Source: Seongchinamella sediminis (GTDB taxonomy: Bacteria; Pseudomonadota; Gammaproteobacteria; Pseudomonadales; Halieaceae). Taken from it: DNA of 64,000 nt. Positions within the stretch are counted from its first letter, which is position 1. Each line of letters begins with the position of its first letter. The DNA lies in NCBI RefSeq assembly GCF_003457605.1, contig NZ_QRAN01000008.1, positions 124,001 to 188,000 on the forward strand. Reading direction: 5' to 3'. The notes beneath the pieces were generated by a model that was given only the letters and a program-made list of their open reading frames with translations, did not search any database and was not told where the DNA came from. The position numbers were made by a program, and so were the translations under genes. Shown here in pieces: positions 9,711 through 18,821 of the stretch.

Positions 9711-10548
9711 GTGCTACCTGCGGCAGGATCTGGCCACCGGCGACCAGGCCCTGGCTGCCGACCCCGCGGCGCTGCTGGCCTGGGCCCGGGAGCTCGCCGA
9801 GCAGGCTGCCCCCGGCGATGTGTACCGCAACAAGGAAGGCCGCAAAACCCTGCGCTTTGACTGGCGCGGCCGCTCCTGGTTTCTGAAGCTGCACAGCGGC
9901 ACCGGCTGGGGCGAGATCTTCAAGAACCTGCTGCAGGGGCGCTTGCCGGTGCTGGGGGCCAGCAATGAATTCCGTGCGGTGCAGGCGCTGGAGGCCCTGG
10001 GGGTGGATACCATGGCCGTCGGCGCCTACGCCAGCCTCGGGCGCAACCCGGCCACTGTCCAGTCGCTGATTGTCACCGAGGACCTGGTGGGCACCGTGAG
10101 CCTGGAGGATTACTGCGCCGACTGGGCCCGGCGCCCGCCCGCGTTCGCGGTGCGCCTGCGCCTGCTGCGCAAACTCGCCGACAGTGCCGGGCGCATGCAC
10201 CGGGCCGGCATCAACCACCGGGATTTCTATCTCTGTCATTTTCACCTGGACCAGAGCACCCTGTCCCAGCCGAGCCCGCGCTGTTGCGTGATTGACCTGC
10301 ACCGCGCCCAGATCCGCAGGCGCACCCCGCGCCGCTGGCAGGTGAAGGACCTCGCCGGGCTGTATTTTTCCGCCATGGACTGCGGCCTGCAGCGGCGCGA
10401 CCTGCTGCGTTTCATGGCCCGCTATACCGAGGGTGGGCTGCGGGTGGCCCTGGGCCGGGACCGGGCTCTGTGGCAGGACGTTGAGCGGCGGGCGCGGCGC
10501 CTGTACCGGCGCGAGCATGACCGGCTGCCCCCGGAGCCGGGCTCGTGA
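9703..10548 (+). CDS. waaP: LPS core heptose(I) kinase
   Basis: A 281-residue kinase of the WaaP/RfaP family that phosphorylates heptose I of the inner core. The catalytic-loop equivalent INHRDFYLCHFHLD lies at about residues 169-182, and the metal-binding CVIDLHRAQ at about 194-202. Start ATG at 9703 is set by overlap with waaG and by the family N-terminus; an upstream in-frame ATG at 9679 lies further inside waaG. In Pseudomonas core phosphorylation by WaaP supports outer-membrane stability and viability; that role here is inferred. Confidence 0.92.
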   Translation: MAECYLRQDLATGDQALAADPAALLAWARELAEQAAPGDVYRNKEGRKTLRFDWRGRSWFLKLHSGTGWGEIFKNLLQGRLPVLGASNEFRAVQALEALGVDTMAVGAYASLGRNPATVQSLIVTEDLVGTVSLEDYCADWARRPPAFAVRLRLLRKLADSAGRMHRAGINHRDFYLCHFHLDQSTLSQPSPRCCVIDLHRAQIRRRTPRRWQVKDLAGLYFSAMDCGLQRRDLLRFMARYTEGGLRVALGRDRALWQDVERRARRLYRREHDRLPPEPGS

Positions 10549-11291
10549 CGCGGCCCCTGCGGGGCGGTGACTGGGCAGCCGGACTGCAGCGTGAGTTGCC
10601 GCCGCAGTCGCCAGAGCAGTGGCTGGCCAGCCATTGCCAGGTGGTCAAGCGCGACAGCCACAGCCTGGTTGCCCTCGGCGAACTGCAGCAACGCTATTGT
10701 TACCTCAAGTTTTACCGACCCAAATCGCCGCTGCAGCGGCTGGCGTTTCGCCTCGGCCGCGGACGGGCGGTACAGGCCTTCGACAGCGCCACCCTGCTGG
10801 CCGCCAGCGATATCGCGGTGCCTGCGCCCCTGGCCTGTGTCCGGGTGCCGGGAGGGCTGCTGCTGGTGACCGCCGGCATGGCCCTGGCCCGGGACCTGAA
10901 AAGCTGCTGGCAGGACCGGGAGTCGATGGCGCCGCTATTGGCGGGGGCGGCGCAAGCACTGGCCGCCTTGCACCGGGGCGGTTTTGCCCACGGCGACTGC
11001 AAATGGAGCAACCTGCTGTGGTGTGACGACCGGGTTTACCTGGTAGACCTTGAGGCGGTTGAGCTCTGCCGGCCCGGCAGCGCCGCCCAGTGGCGTGACC
11101 TGGCCCGGTTTACGGTAAACGCCGAGGACCTGGCGCTGCCAGCCCCCGATTACCAGGATTTCCTGGCCCGCTACTGCCAGCTCATGGGCCTCGACCAGGG
11201 AACTGCCCTCAGCGGAATCGCGCAACCGCTGGAGCGCTTGCGCCGGCGCCACCGGGGCAAGTACGGGCCACGGGGAGAGCGGCTGGTCTAG
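10545..11291 (+). CDS. WaaP/InaA-like LPS kinase family protein (second copy in operon)
   Basis: A 248-residue protein-kinase-like protein of the lipopolysaccharide kinase (Kdo/WaaP) family. It has the catalytic loop HGDCKWSNLLWCD at about residues 148-160 and the metal-binding segment VYLVDLEAVE at about 163-172. The likely start is GTG at 10545, overlapping the waaP stop (GTGA). It is the last gene of the waaF operon and occupies the position of PA5008 in Pseudomonas. The acceptor, probably another core sugar, cannot be read from the sequence. Its 3' end overlaps the convergent sulfotransferase gene by four bases. Confidence 0.85.
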   Translation: MTRPLRGGDWAAGLQRELPPQSPEQWLASHCQVVKRDSHSLVALGELQQRYCYLKFYRPKSPLQRLAFRLGRGRAVQAFDSATLLAASDIAVPAPLACVRVPGGLLLVTAGMALARDLKSCWQDRESMAPLLAGAAQALAALHRGGFAHGDCKWSNLLWCDDRVYLVDLEAVELCRPGSAAQWRDLARFTVNAEDLALPAPDYQDFLARYCQLMGLDQGTALSGIAQPLERLRRRHRGKYGPRGERLV

Positions 11292-12058
11292 GGGCAGCGC
11301 CGGCGCAGGTAGCGCCGCGATTTGAGGTAGACCCGCAGGTCGCGCTCCCAGTCCTTCAGCCGGGGCTTGCGCTCCGGGTAACGACAGGGATAAAGCACCG
11401 GTTCCACGCCCTCCAGCACCGCTGTCCACTGCCGGTCGGGTTCATAGCCCAGCCGCTGCAGGTCCGCGGCCAGCCCGGGATGGTCGCGCAGTTGCTGGGC
11501 CACCCGGGGCAGGTGTTGCCGCCACTTGTCCAGGCTTTCCCGGTTGACCTCGCGCAGCCCGTTCATGGCGCGTTGCGAAGCCGCTGATGGCTGCGAGTGC
11601 AGGTGAAATTCGCTGAAGGGGTGCAATTGCCGGAGGAAGCCGAAGCGCTGGACGATCTGTCGCTGCACCGCATCGGCGTCGCTGACCAGGTCCTCGTAGC
11701 GCAGGCGCAGGAAGCGGGGATGGGTTTCATAACGCTGCGCCGCCTGGTCGCACTCGTGCCACACCCGGTAGTTGCAGAAATACTGCCCGGGGTTTTCCCG
11801 GTGTTTGCTGGTAATGACGGCCCGCGGGTCGCGACCCATGTATATCACGTACAGCTGTTCATCGCGGTGGAAAATATGCCGCAGCTGCCTGATGTCATTG
11901 GGTTGCTTGCTGAAGTAGACATCTGCCACGTCCGCCACCGGCTCAAAAATGCTCAGCTCATGTTCGCAGTAGCCGCCGCTGGCAAAGCAGGTCGATACCA
12001 GCTCCATTAACAGTGTGGTGCCACTGCGCGGGCAGCCAACGATGTGTAGCCGTTTCAC
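11288..12058 (-). CDS. Sulfotransferase family protein (PAPS-dependent)
   Basis: A 256-residue cytosolic sulfotransferase. The 5'-phosphosulfate loop CPRSGTT is at residues 9-15 and the 3'-phosphate-binding segment GRDPRAVITSK at about 75-85, the two signatures of PAPS-binding enzymes. The GTG start has GGAAG eight bases upstream. It is convergent with the second LPS kinase and divergent from another sulfotransferase at 12187. The acceptor is unknown. Its place inside the LPS core locus suggests sulfation of a core sugar or associated glycan, which is inference. Confidence 0.85.
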   Translation of the reverse strand: MKRLHIVGCPRSGTTLLMELVSTCFASGGYCEHELSIFEPVADVADVYFSKQPNDIRQLRHIFHRDEQLYVIYMGRDPRAVITSKHRENPGQYFCNYRVWHECDQAAQRYETHPRFLRLRYEDLVSDADAVQRQIVQRFGFLRQLHPFSEFHLHSQPSAASQRAMNGLREVNRESLDKWRQHLPRVAQQLRDHPGLAADLQRLGYEPDRQWTAVLEGVEPVLYPCRYPERKPRLKDWERDLRVYLKSRRYLRRRCP

Positions 12059-12186
12059 GCTGTCGCTTCCGGTAGTGGGGGTGGGGTCATGATGATCCTG
12101 TCGGGCAATGGTCTCATGTTATTCTAACGCCTTGGCCGCCCCGCCGTCTGCGTGGCTGCCGGGGCACAGTGACAGGGAGTTTGCCG

Positions 12187-12816
12187 ATGGGTTTTTTGCA
12201 GCAAGGGGCGGGAAAGTTCAGGTACTGGCATCGCACTCTGCGGGAGCGGCACCTGCGCCCCTACGTGTTTGTACATATCAACAAAACCGGCGGCAGCAGC
12301 ATCGAAAAAGCCCTGGGTATCGGCCTTGATCACAGTACCGCCCTGGAAAAGTATCACCAGCTGGGCGCGGCGGCCTGGGCCAGGAAGTTCACCTTTACCA
12401 TCGTTCGCAACCCCTGGGACAAGGTGGTCAGTCACTACCACTACCGCGTGCGCACCAACCAGACCGGCCTGGGTGACAAGCCGATACCCTTTGCCGAGTG
12501 GCTGCAGCGCGTGTATATCGATCGTGATCCCCGCTACTTTGACCAGCCACGCATGTTCATGCCGCAAAAGCAGTGGCTGGTGGATGAATCCGGCGCAATG
12601 CTGGTGGAGTTTATCGGCCGCTTTGAAAACCTGCAGCAGGACTTCGAGAAAATTTGCCAGCGGCTGCAGGTCCAGGCGAGCCTGGGCCACGCCAAGCCTT
12701 CCTCCCGCGGCAGCTATCGCGACTATTACGATGCCGCCAGCGAGGCCCTGGTGCGGGAGCAGTTTGCCGAGGATATCGAGCTGTTCGGCTACGATTTCCA
12801 GGTCCAGCCCGGCTAG
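12187..12816 (+). CDS. Sulfotransferase family 2-like protein (carbohydrate sulfotransferase fold)
   Basis: A 209-residue protein with the Sulfotransfer_2 pattern: phosphosulfate loop VHINKTGGSSIEKAL at residues 29-43 and 3'-phosphate motif IVRNPWDKVVSHYHYR at about 72-87. These match the carbohydrate (chondroitin/HNK-1 type) sulfotransferase group more than the group at 11288. ATG at 12187 is chosen over GTG 12169 because AGGGAG lies 7 bases upstream. It ends 20 bp before the convergent kinase gene at 12837. Substrate unknown; a surface glycan is inferred from context. Confidence 0.83.
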   Translation: MGFLQQGAGKFRYWHRTLRERHLRPYVFVHINKTGGSSIEKALGIGLDHSTALEKYHQLGAAAWARKFTFTIVRNPWDKVVSHYHYRVRTNQTGLGDKPIPFAEWLQRVYIDRDPRYFDQPRMFMPQKQWLVDESGAMLVEFIGRFENLQQDFEKICQRLQVQASLGHAKPSSRGSYRDYYDAASEALVREQFAEDIELFGYDFQVQPG

Positions 12817-12836
12817 CGCGAACCGGTATCCGGGAG

Positions 12837-13589
12837 CTACACCAGGCCCTTCTTGCGCAGGCGCTGGTGCGCCCAGCGCCAGGATTCCCTGGTCAGCAGT
12901 TTCGCCTCGGCCTCATTCAGCTGCGGCATCTGCCGCCGCCAGCACTGGAAGAAGCGCATGCGATCGCGGTGACTGAGGTCGCCGGGTCGCAACATGTTGA
13001 GCTGCATGAGGTTGCGCAGCACTTCCTTGCCCGCCGCGGGTGTGCTGCGCCGGTTGCGCTCGTTGTCGATCAGGTAGAAATGGAACACCTCACCCTCACG
13101 CTCCGCCAGTACATTGCTGGTGCGCAGGTCGCCATGGGTAAAGCCGGCGGCGTGCAGGCGGCCGATGAAGTCGCCCAGCTGGCGCAGCAGCTGGCGCCGG
13201 CGCGACAGGCTGTCACCCTCGCGGCTGACCAGTTCCTCGCGCAGCCAGTGGGTCACGCCCTTGCCGGGCACGGCGCTGCTGAACAGATATTCCCGGCCTC
13301 CGGGCAGGCTACCCCAGGCCAGGTTGACCGGGGCGGCAAAGCCCGCCTCCCGGAGCGCCTCGTTCTGGACCCGGGCGCGGGTTGCGCGGCTGCCCTTGAA
13401 CAGCGCCTTTAGCCGCTCCAGTGGGCTGCGGGGCAGGAACTCCTTGTAGTAAACGCCGGCGGCCTCATCAACCGCCACCCGGGCGTAGGCGGAACTGCCA
13501 ACCAGCCGCCAGCCCTGGGGCAGTTCATGGCGGCCCAGGATCCCGGCGAGGGCCGCATAGTCCTGCTCACTGACAAGTGTCTCGCTCAT
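12837..13589 (-). CDS. Lipopolysaccharide kinase (Kdo/WaaP) family protein (third copy)
   Basis: A 250-residue protein-kinase-like protein. It has a conserved YYKE lysine at residue 49, the catalytic loop THGDLRTSNV at 151-160 and the metal-binding LIDNERN soon after. It is the third WaaP-superfamily kinase within 4 kb and resembles the extra kinases of the Pseudomonas core locus (PA5006/PA5007 region). Its start overlaps the stop of the upstream membrane-protein gene by four bases on the minus strand, so these two form one transcript. The sugar acceptor is not evident. Confidence 0.85.
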   Translation of the reverse strand: MSETLVSEQDYAALAGILGRHELPQGWRLVGSSAYARVAVDEAAGVYYKEFLPRSPLERLKALFKGSRATRARVQNEALREAGFAAPVNLAWGSLPGGREYLFSSAVPGKGVTHWLREELVSREGDSLSRRRQLLRQLGDFIGRLHAAGFTHGDLRTSNVLAEREGEVFHFYLIDNERNRRSTPAAGKEVLRNLMQLNMLRPGDLSHRDRMRFFQCWRRQMPQLNEAEAKLLTRESWRWAHQRLRKKGLV

Positions 13590-15133
13590 GGCTGCCAGGG
13601 TCCCTCAAAGCCGGATGTGTTGCCGGAAGCCGGCGGGATCGCAACCACCGCTACCCGGCCCTTGCGACCGCCGCCGAAACTTTCCATTTCCTGCAGGCTG
13701 TGTTCCGCCAGGAACAGCGCCCAGCGCTGTTCCTGCCTTGGTTTCAGGTAGATCACCAGGTAGTCGCGGTCTCGCCACAGGCGCGGGGTCTCGAGTATCT
13801 GGCCGAGGGCGAAGCGCCGGCCCTGGATGGCCGCCCAGTCGAACTCCCGCTCGCTGAAGTAGGCGATGTACTTTTCGTTACTGACCACCGAGGCATCGCG
13901 GTCGGTATTCTCTGTCACCCAGCGGGTGGCGTCGGCGATAAAGGCCTTTTCATAATCGCCATTGTGCAGGGTATCGGCGGTCATGCCGGCCAGCAGCAGG
14001 ACCGCCAGCAGCTTTTTCCAGCCGCCGCCGTGCCACAACGCGCCGAGGATGAAGGGCAGGTACAGCAGCAGGAATATCACCACCTGCATGCTGTAACGCT
14101 CCAGCATGAAGCGGTTGATCAGCATGAAGGCCGCCAGGTAGGCGCAGGCAATCAACAGGTGGCCGTGTAACAGGGTGATGTCGTCCCGCCGCAAGTGGCG
14201 CAGCAGTCCCGCCCGGGCGCCCGCCAGCAGGGTAAGCAGCCAGGGCCAGGTCACGGCCCGGCACAGGTTCAGCAAGAGCACGATGGCCAGGCTCGCCACC
14301 ACCGCCCAGGCGGCGTCATCGCGGGACGTGAAACGCAGCAGCGGATCGGCTACTTCTGCGGCCAGGGCGCCGAACGCCGCGGGGAAGCCCAGCATACCCT
14401 GCAGGTAGTAATGCAGCGCGGGGAACAGGGGCTCTGATGCGGGTTGCTGGCCGTGGTAGGCCAGCAGCGCGGCAAGCGCCAGGCCCAGGGTGAGCAGCGA
14501 TGGCGCCAGCAATAGCAGGCAGTGCTTCAGGCGCTGTTCGAGATTGCGGCAAAACAGCAAACAGAGGGGGGCGAACAGGGCGAAAAATACCCCCTCGAAG
14601 CGGAACAGCGAGGCCAGCAGGATATACAGAAACCAGCGCAGGCCGGCGGCCAGGCCCGGTTGTCGCGAGTACAGCAGCAGCTCGCGGAAGGCCAGTATGA
14701 CCAGCGCCCAGTAGGCCGGGTCGCGCATGATCGAGCTGCGCAGGTGATTCAACATGGGGTGCGACAGCACCACCACCGCGGCGATGATCTGTACTGTGCG
14801 GTTACCGCCGAGAATGCGAACACAGGCGACAAAGCCGGTGCACAGGAAGGCGTAGGCGACGGTGGTGATGAGCAACCCCGAGTGCAGTACGGACAGGCCA
14901 CTGAGCTGGTGCAGCCAGGCCATCAACAGCGCCAGCACCGGCCGGCCATGAAGCTGTTGCGCGGCGCGAAGGCCATCCGCCAGGTAGGCATCGGCTGAGC
15001 GCAGGTATATGATAGCGTCCCGGTTGATCAGCGGATCCAGCCAGATCAGCCAGCCCGACAGCAACAGGCTGGCGGCGAAAACCCACAGGTAATGGAGTTG
15101 GGGCAGGGCGTTGGCGGCGGGGTTTGCTTGCAC
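13586..15133 (-). CDS. Polytopic membrane protein, unknown function (possible GT-C-type glycosyltransferase)
   Basis: A membrane protein of about 515 residues with roughly ten hydrophobic helices, followed by a soluble C-terminal segment of about 110 residues. An early loop after the first helix contains the acidic pair in LIWLDPLINRDAIIYL, reminiscent of the acidic loop in GT-C enzymes such as family 39/PMT. This resemblance is weak, so no function is assigned. The start is uncertain: GTG at 15133 puts the first helix near the N-terminus, whereas ATG at 15214 would overlap the rmlD start. It is translationally coupled to the downstream LPS-kinase gene, suggesting a surface-glycan role. Confidence 0.75.
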   Translation of the reverse strand: MQANPAANALPQLHYLWVFAASLLLSGWLIWLDPLINRDAIIYLRSADAYLADGLRAAQQLHGRPVLALLMAWLHQLSGLSVLHSGLLITTVAYAFLCTGFVACVRILGGNRTVQIIAAVVVLSHPMLNHLRSSIMRDPAYWALVILAFRELLLYSRQPGLAAGLRWFLYILLASLFRFEGVFFALFAPLCLLFCRNLEQRLKHCLLLLAPSLLTLGLALAALLAYHGQQPASEPLFPALHYYLQGMLGFPAAFGALAAEVADPLLRFTSRDDAAWAVVASLAIVLLLNLCRAVTWPWLLTLLAGARAGLLRHLRRDDITLLHGHLLIACAYLAAFMLINRFMLERYSMQVVIFLLLYLPFILGALWHGGGWKKLLAVLLLAGMTADTLHNGDYEKAFIADATRWVTENTDRDASVVSNEKYIAYFSEREFDWAAIQGRRFALGQILETPRLWRDRDYLVIYLKPRQEQRWALFLAEHSLQEMESFGGGRKGRVAVVAIPPASGNTSGFEGPWQP

Positions 15134-15213
15134 GTATAGAACTCTGTTGGCAGGCCCTAGTCTAGCGTTACCTCTGCGGTCAGGCCAGTAAACATCGGTG
15201 AGAGGACAAGCCA

Positions 15214-16086
15214 TTGCCCCAGAGAGTTTTGATAACGGGCGCTGCCGGCCAGTTGGGTCGGGAGTTGCAGCGCACCGCGCCCGCCGGCCTGGAAGTCATG
15301 CCGGTGGCCCGTGACAGCCTCGATATCAGCGACGCCGGCCAGGTGCGGGCCCTCTTTGCCACGACCTTCCCCGACCTGGTGATCAACGCCGCCGCTTACA
15401 CTGCGGTGGATAAAGCCGAATCGGAGCCGGCGCAGGCAATGGCGGTCAATGGCGATGCCGCCGCCAACCTGGCCGCCGCCTGTGCCGAACGTGGTGCCCG
15501 CCTGGTTCATGTGTCCACCGATTTTGTATTCGACGGCACCGCATCCAGTCCCTACCCCACGGATGCGGCAACCGCGCCCCTCGGTGCCTACGGCCGCAGC
15601 AAGCTCGCCGGCGAACAGGCGGTGATCGCTACCCTGCCGGCGGCGCTGGTGATGCGCACGGCCTGGGTGTATTCCGCCTTTGGCGGCAATTTTGTCAAAA
15701 CCATGCTGCGACTGATGGCGGAGCGGCCGGAACTCTCGGTGGTGGCCGACCAGGTGGGCACGCCAACCTGGGCAAAGGGGCTGGCGAGCGCCCTGTGGCA
15801 GGCGGTGGAGATCCCCGGTCTCGCCGGCATTCACCACTGGACCGACGCCGGCGTGTGCAGCTGGTACGACTTCGCGGTCGCCATTGCCGAGGAGAGCGTC
15901 GAGCTGGGCCTGCTAGAAGCGATGCCGGTGATTCACCCGATACCCGGCAGCGCCTACCCGACCCCGGCGCGGCGCCCGGCCTACAGCGTGCTGGACAAGG
16001 ACAGCACCTGGCAGGCCCTGGATACCGAGGGCCTGCACTGGCGGGTCCAGCTGCGCGCCATGCTGCAGGAACTGAAGGAGTTATAA
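15214..16086 (+). CDS. rmlD: dTDP-4-dehydrorhamnose reductase
   Basis: A 290-residue NAD(P)H-dependent short-chain reductase performing the last step of dTDP-L-rhamnose synthesis. The Rossmann motif ITGAAGQLGREL is at the N-terminus and the catalytic YGRSK is at about residues 128-132. The start must be TTG at 15214, because an in-frame stop lies at 15199 and no other start precedes the Rossmann motif; AGAGGA stands 7 bases upstream. rmlB follows with no gap. Confidence 0.95.
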   Translation: MPQRVLITGAAGQLGRELQRTAPAGLEVMPVARDSLDISDAGQVRALFATTFPDLVINAAAYTAVDKAESEPAQAMAVNGDAAANLAAACAERGARLVHVSTDFVFDGTASSPYPTDAATAPLGAYGRSKLAGEQAVIATLPAALVMRTAWVYSAFGGNFVKTMLRLMAERPELSVVADQVGTPTWAKGLASALWQAVEIPGLAGIHHWTDAGVCSWYDFAVAIAEESVELGLLEAMPVIHPIPGSAYPTPARRPAYSVLDKDSTWQALDTEGLHWRVQLRAMLQELKEL

Positions 16087-17148
16087 ATGAGCAGGTCATT
16101 ACTGGTAACCGGTGCCGCCGGTTTTATCGGCGCCAACTTCGTCCATTACTGGCGCCGCCAGCATCCCGCCGACCGCATCGTCGCCTACGATGCCCTGACC
16201 TACGCCGGCAACCGCGCCAACCTGGCAGGCCTCGAGGGCAGCGAGGGCTTTCACTTCGTGCACGCCGACATCTGCGATTACGATCGGGTGCTGGCTACCC
16301 TGGGTGAGCACCAGGTCGACACCCTGGTGCATTTCGCCGCCGAGAGCCACGTGGACCGCTCGATTACCGGGCCCGACGCGTTTATCGAAACCAATGTGGT
16401 GGGCACCCACAGCCTGCTCAAGGCCGCCCGCAACTACTGGATGTCCGGCGACGAGGTGATGCCCCACCGTTTCCACCACGTCTCCACCGACGAGGTATAC
16501 GGGTCGCTGCAGCCCGATGCCCCCGGTTTCCACGAGGAGCAGAAGTACGAGCCCAATTCCCCCTACTCGGCGAGCAAGGCCGCCTCGGACCACCTGGTGC
16601 GTGCCTACCTGCACACCTATGGCCTGCAGGTGACCACCAGCAACTGCTCCAACAACTACGGCCCCTACCATTTCCCCGAGAAGCTGATTCCGCTGTGCCT
16701 GACCAATATTCTCCGCGGCCTGCCGCTGCCGGTGTATGGCGACGGCAGCAACATCCGCGACTGGCTGTACGTTGAAGACCACTGCCGGGGCATCGAGAAG
16801 GTATTGCTCAATGGCGAGGTGGGAGAGACCTACAACATCGGCGGCAACAACGAGTGGAACAACCTCGATATCGTCAACCTGCTGTGTCAGCAGATGGATG
16901 CGCGCTTCCGCGCCGACCCGGCGCTGGCCGGGCGCTTCCCCGATTCACCCTGCGCCACCGGCGGCAGCGCCAGCGACCTGATTACCTTTGTCGAGGACCG
17001 CGCCGGCCACGACTGGCGCTACGCCATTGACGCCAGCAAGATCAGCGATGCCCTGGGCTACCGGCCGGCGGAAACTTTCGAGACCGGCCTCGGCAAGACC
17101 CTGGACTGGTACCTGGCGAACGAGGACTGGTGGCGACCGCTGTTGTAG
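16087..17148 (+). CDS. rmlB: dTDP-glucose 4,6-dehydratase
   Basis: A 353-residue extended SDR enzyme converting dTDP-glucose to dTDP-4-keto-6-deoxyglucose. It shows the Rossmann motif VTGAAGFIGANF at the N-terminus, HFAAESHVDRSI near residue 80, the STDEVYGSL segment and the catalytic YSASKAASD. It starts directly after the rmlD stop. It ends 3 bp from the convergent rmlC, so both strands share almost no terminator space. Confidence 0.97.
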   Translation: MSRSLLVTGAAGFIGANFVHYWRRQHPADRIVAYDALTYAGNRANLAGLEGSEGFHFVHADICDYDRVLATLGEHQVDTLVHFAAESHVDRSITGPDAFIETNVVGTHSLLKAARNYWMSGDEVMPHRFHHVSTDEVYGSLQPDAPGFHEEQKYEPNSPYSASKAASDHLVRAYLHTYGLQVTTSNCSNNYGPYHFPEKLIPLCLTNILRGLPLPVYGDGSNIRDWLYVEDHCRGIEKVLLNGEVGETYNIGGNNEWNNLDIVNLLCQQMDARFRADPALAGRFPDSPCATGGSASDLITFVEDRAGHDWRYAIDASKISDALGYRPAETFETGLGKTLDWYLANEDWWRPLL

Positions 17149-17151
17149 TCG

Positions 17152-17700
17152 CTAGTCCAGCAGGGGGGCCTCTGAAAAGGCCAGTCCATGGGCATCCTTG
17201 CCGGACAGTTGCGGCGCCTCTCCCGCCGGCAGCGGCCACTCGATCCCCAGCTGGGGATCATCCCAGGCCAGCGATACCTCGCTCTCCGGGTGGTAGATAT
17301 CGGTGCACTTGTACTGGAAATCCGCACTATCGGTCAGCACATAGAAACCGTGGGCAAAGCCCGCAGGTACCCACAGCATCTGGTGGTTTTCGGCGCTCAG
17401 GGTAACGCCGTACCACTGGCCCAGGGTGGGCGAGTCGCGGCGCATGTCGACCACCACATCAAACACGGCGCCCTGGGTAACGCGCACCAGTTTGCCCTGG
17501 GTGTGCTCGGTCTGGTAGTGCAGCCCCCGCAGGATGCCGCGGGCGGAGCGGCTGTGGTTGTCCTGGACGAAATCCAGGTCAAAGCCCTCGTTGGCGAAGG
17601 TGCGGGCATTCCAGCTCTCCAGGAAAAAGCCCCGCTCGTCGCCAAATACCCGCGGGCTCAGCAGGTACACGCCCTGCAGTGGCGTGGTTTCAAACTTCAT
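17152..17700 (-). CDS. rmlC: dTDP-4-dehydrorhamnose 3,5-epimerase
   Basis: A 182-residue cupin-fold epimerase catalysing the third step of dTDP-rhamnose synthesis. It has the family pattern [11 protein letters not shown], the active-site region [16 protein letters not shown] with its catalytic histidine, and the [11 protein letters not shown] motif. The start overlaps the 3' end of rmlA by 11 bases on the minus strand. With rmlA it converges on rmlDB. Confidence 0.96.
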   Translation of the reverse strand: MKFETTPLQGVYLLSPRVFGDERGFFLESWNARTFANEGFDLDFVQDNHSRSARGILRGLHYQTEHTQGKLVRVTQGAVFDVVVDMRRDSPTLGQWYGVTLSAENHQMLWVPAGFAHGFYVLTDSADFQYKCTDIYHPESEVSLAWDDPQLGIEWPLPAGEAPQLSGKDAHGLAFSEAPLLD

Positions 17701-18607
17701 GGAACACCATCCCGTCCTCGTCCAGCAGGCTGTTCAGGTACAGACCGTAGCCGCTTTTTTCCAGCGGCGCCGCCAGGGCCAGCAGCTGTTCGGCGCTGAT
17801 GTAGCCCATGCGGAAAGCGACCTCCTCGGGGCAGGCGATTTTCAGGCCCTGGCGCTCCTCTACCACGCGCACGAAGTTTGCCGCGTCCAGCAGGGAGTTG
17901 TGGGTGCCGGTATCCAGCCAGGCGCTGCCGCGACTCATCACCTCCACATTGAGGTCGCCGCGCTGCAGGTAGGCCTTGTTGACGTCGGTAATTTCCAGTT
18001 CGCCGCGGGGCGAGGGCTTGATAGTGCGGGCAATGTCCACCACGTCGTTGTCGTAGAAATAGAGACCGGTAACCGCGTAGTGGGACTTCGGCCGCGCCGG
18101 TTTCTCCTCGATGTCCCGGGCCACCCCGTCGGCATCGAAGGACACCACGCCGTAGCGCTCCGGGTCCTGCACGTAATAGGCGAAAACCGAGGCCCCCGAG
18201 TCGCGCCTGGCGGCATTTTTCAGGCGCAGGGTGAAACCGCCGCCGTAGAAAATGTTGTCACCCAGCACCAGCGCGACCTTGTCCCGGGCGATGAATTCCT
18301 GCCCCAGCAGGAATGCCTGGGCCAGGCCGTCCGGACTGGGCTGCACGGTATAGCTGATATTGATGCCCCAGTGGGAGCCGTCCCCCAGGAGGTCGGCGAA
18401 CGCCGCCTGGTCACGGGGCGTGGTGATAACCAGGATGTCGCGGATACCGGCCAGCATCAGGGTCGCCAGCGGATAATAAATCATCGGCTTGTCATAAACC
18501 GGCATCAATTGCTTGGAAACCGTGCTGGTCAGCGGATGCAGGCGGGTGCCCGAGCCTCCGGCGAGGATAATGCCTTTGTAAGCGCTGGTGGCGGTTGCTT
18601 CGCTCAT
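17690..18607 (-). CDS. rmlA: Glucose-1-phosphate thymidylyltransferase
   Basis: A 305-residue nucleotidyltransferase that starts dTDP-rhamnose synthesis from glucose-1-phosphate and dTTP. The signature [11 protein letters not shown] lies at residues 17-27, and the sugar-binding and metal residues of the long RmlA type follow ([16 protein letters not shown]). The N-terminus has about ten residues more than the E. coli enzyme. It is the first gene of a minus-strand rmlAC pair whose promoter should lie in 18608-18821. Confidence 0.96.
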   Translation of the reverse strand: MSEATATSAYKGIILAGGSGTRLHPLTSTVSKQLMPVYDKPMIYYPLATLMLAGIRDILVITTPRDQAAFADLLGDGSHWGINISYTVQPSPDGLAQAFLLGQEFIARDKVALVLGDNIFYGGGFTLRLKNAARRDSGASVFAYYVQDPERYGVVSFDADGVARDIEEKPARPKSHYAVTGLYFYDNDVVDIARTIKPSPRGELEITDVNKAYLQRGDLNVEVMSRGSAWLDTGTHNSLLDAANFVRVVEERQGLKIACPEEVAFRMGYISAEQLLALAAPLEKSGYGLYLNSLLDEDGMVFHEV

Positions 18608-18821
18608 GCGGTAATGGTCCTGGTGAAAAATGGCGAAGTATAGCGGGATCGGCGCTGCTCTGCCGCATCACTGTTTTCGCTGTACGATCGGCTAGGGGTG
18701 GATTTTTGACCAACCGCTGCTTAGAATCTAGCCCCTTTGTCGCGCGATCCGCGCGCGATGGAGTCGACGTGCCCTCAGGTAGCCCGAATCCCACTCGAAA
18801 CGACGCAAAGAGGAAGCTGAT

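Noticed and set aside
12169-12186. GTG 12169 as start of the sulfotransferase
   Set aside because: ATG 12187 has AGGGAG at good distance; the GTG lies directly in the ribosome-site region.
18705-18727. TTGACC and TAGAAT as a promoter for the GT4 operon
   Set aside because: The spacer is only about 9 bp, far short of the 16-18 bp required.
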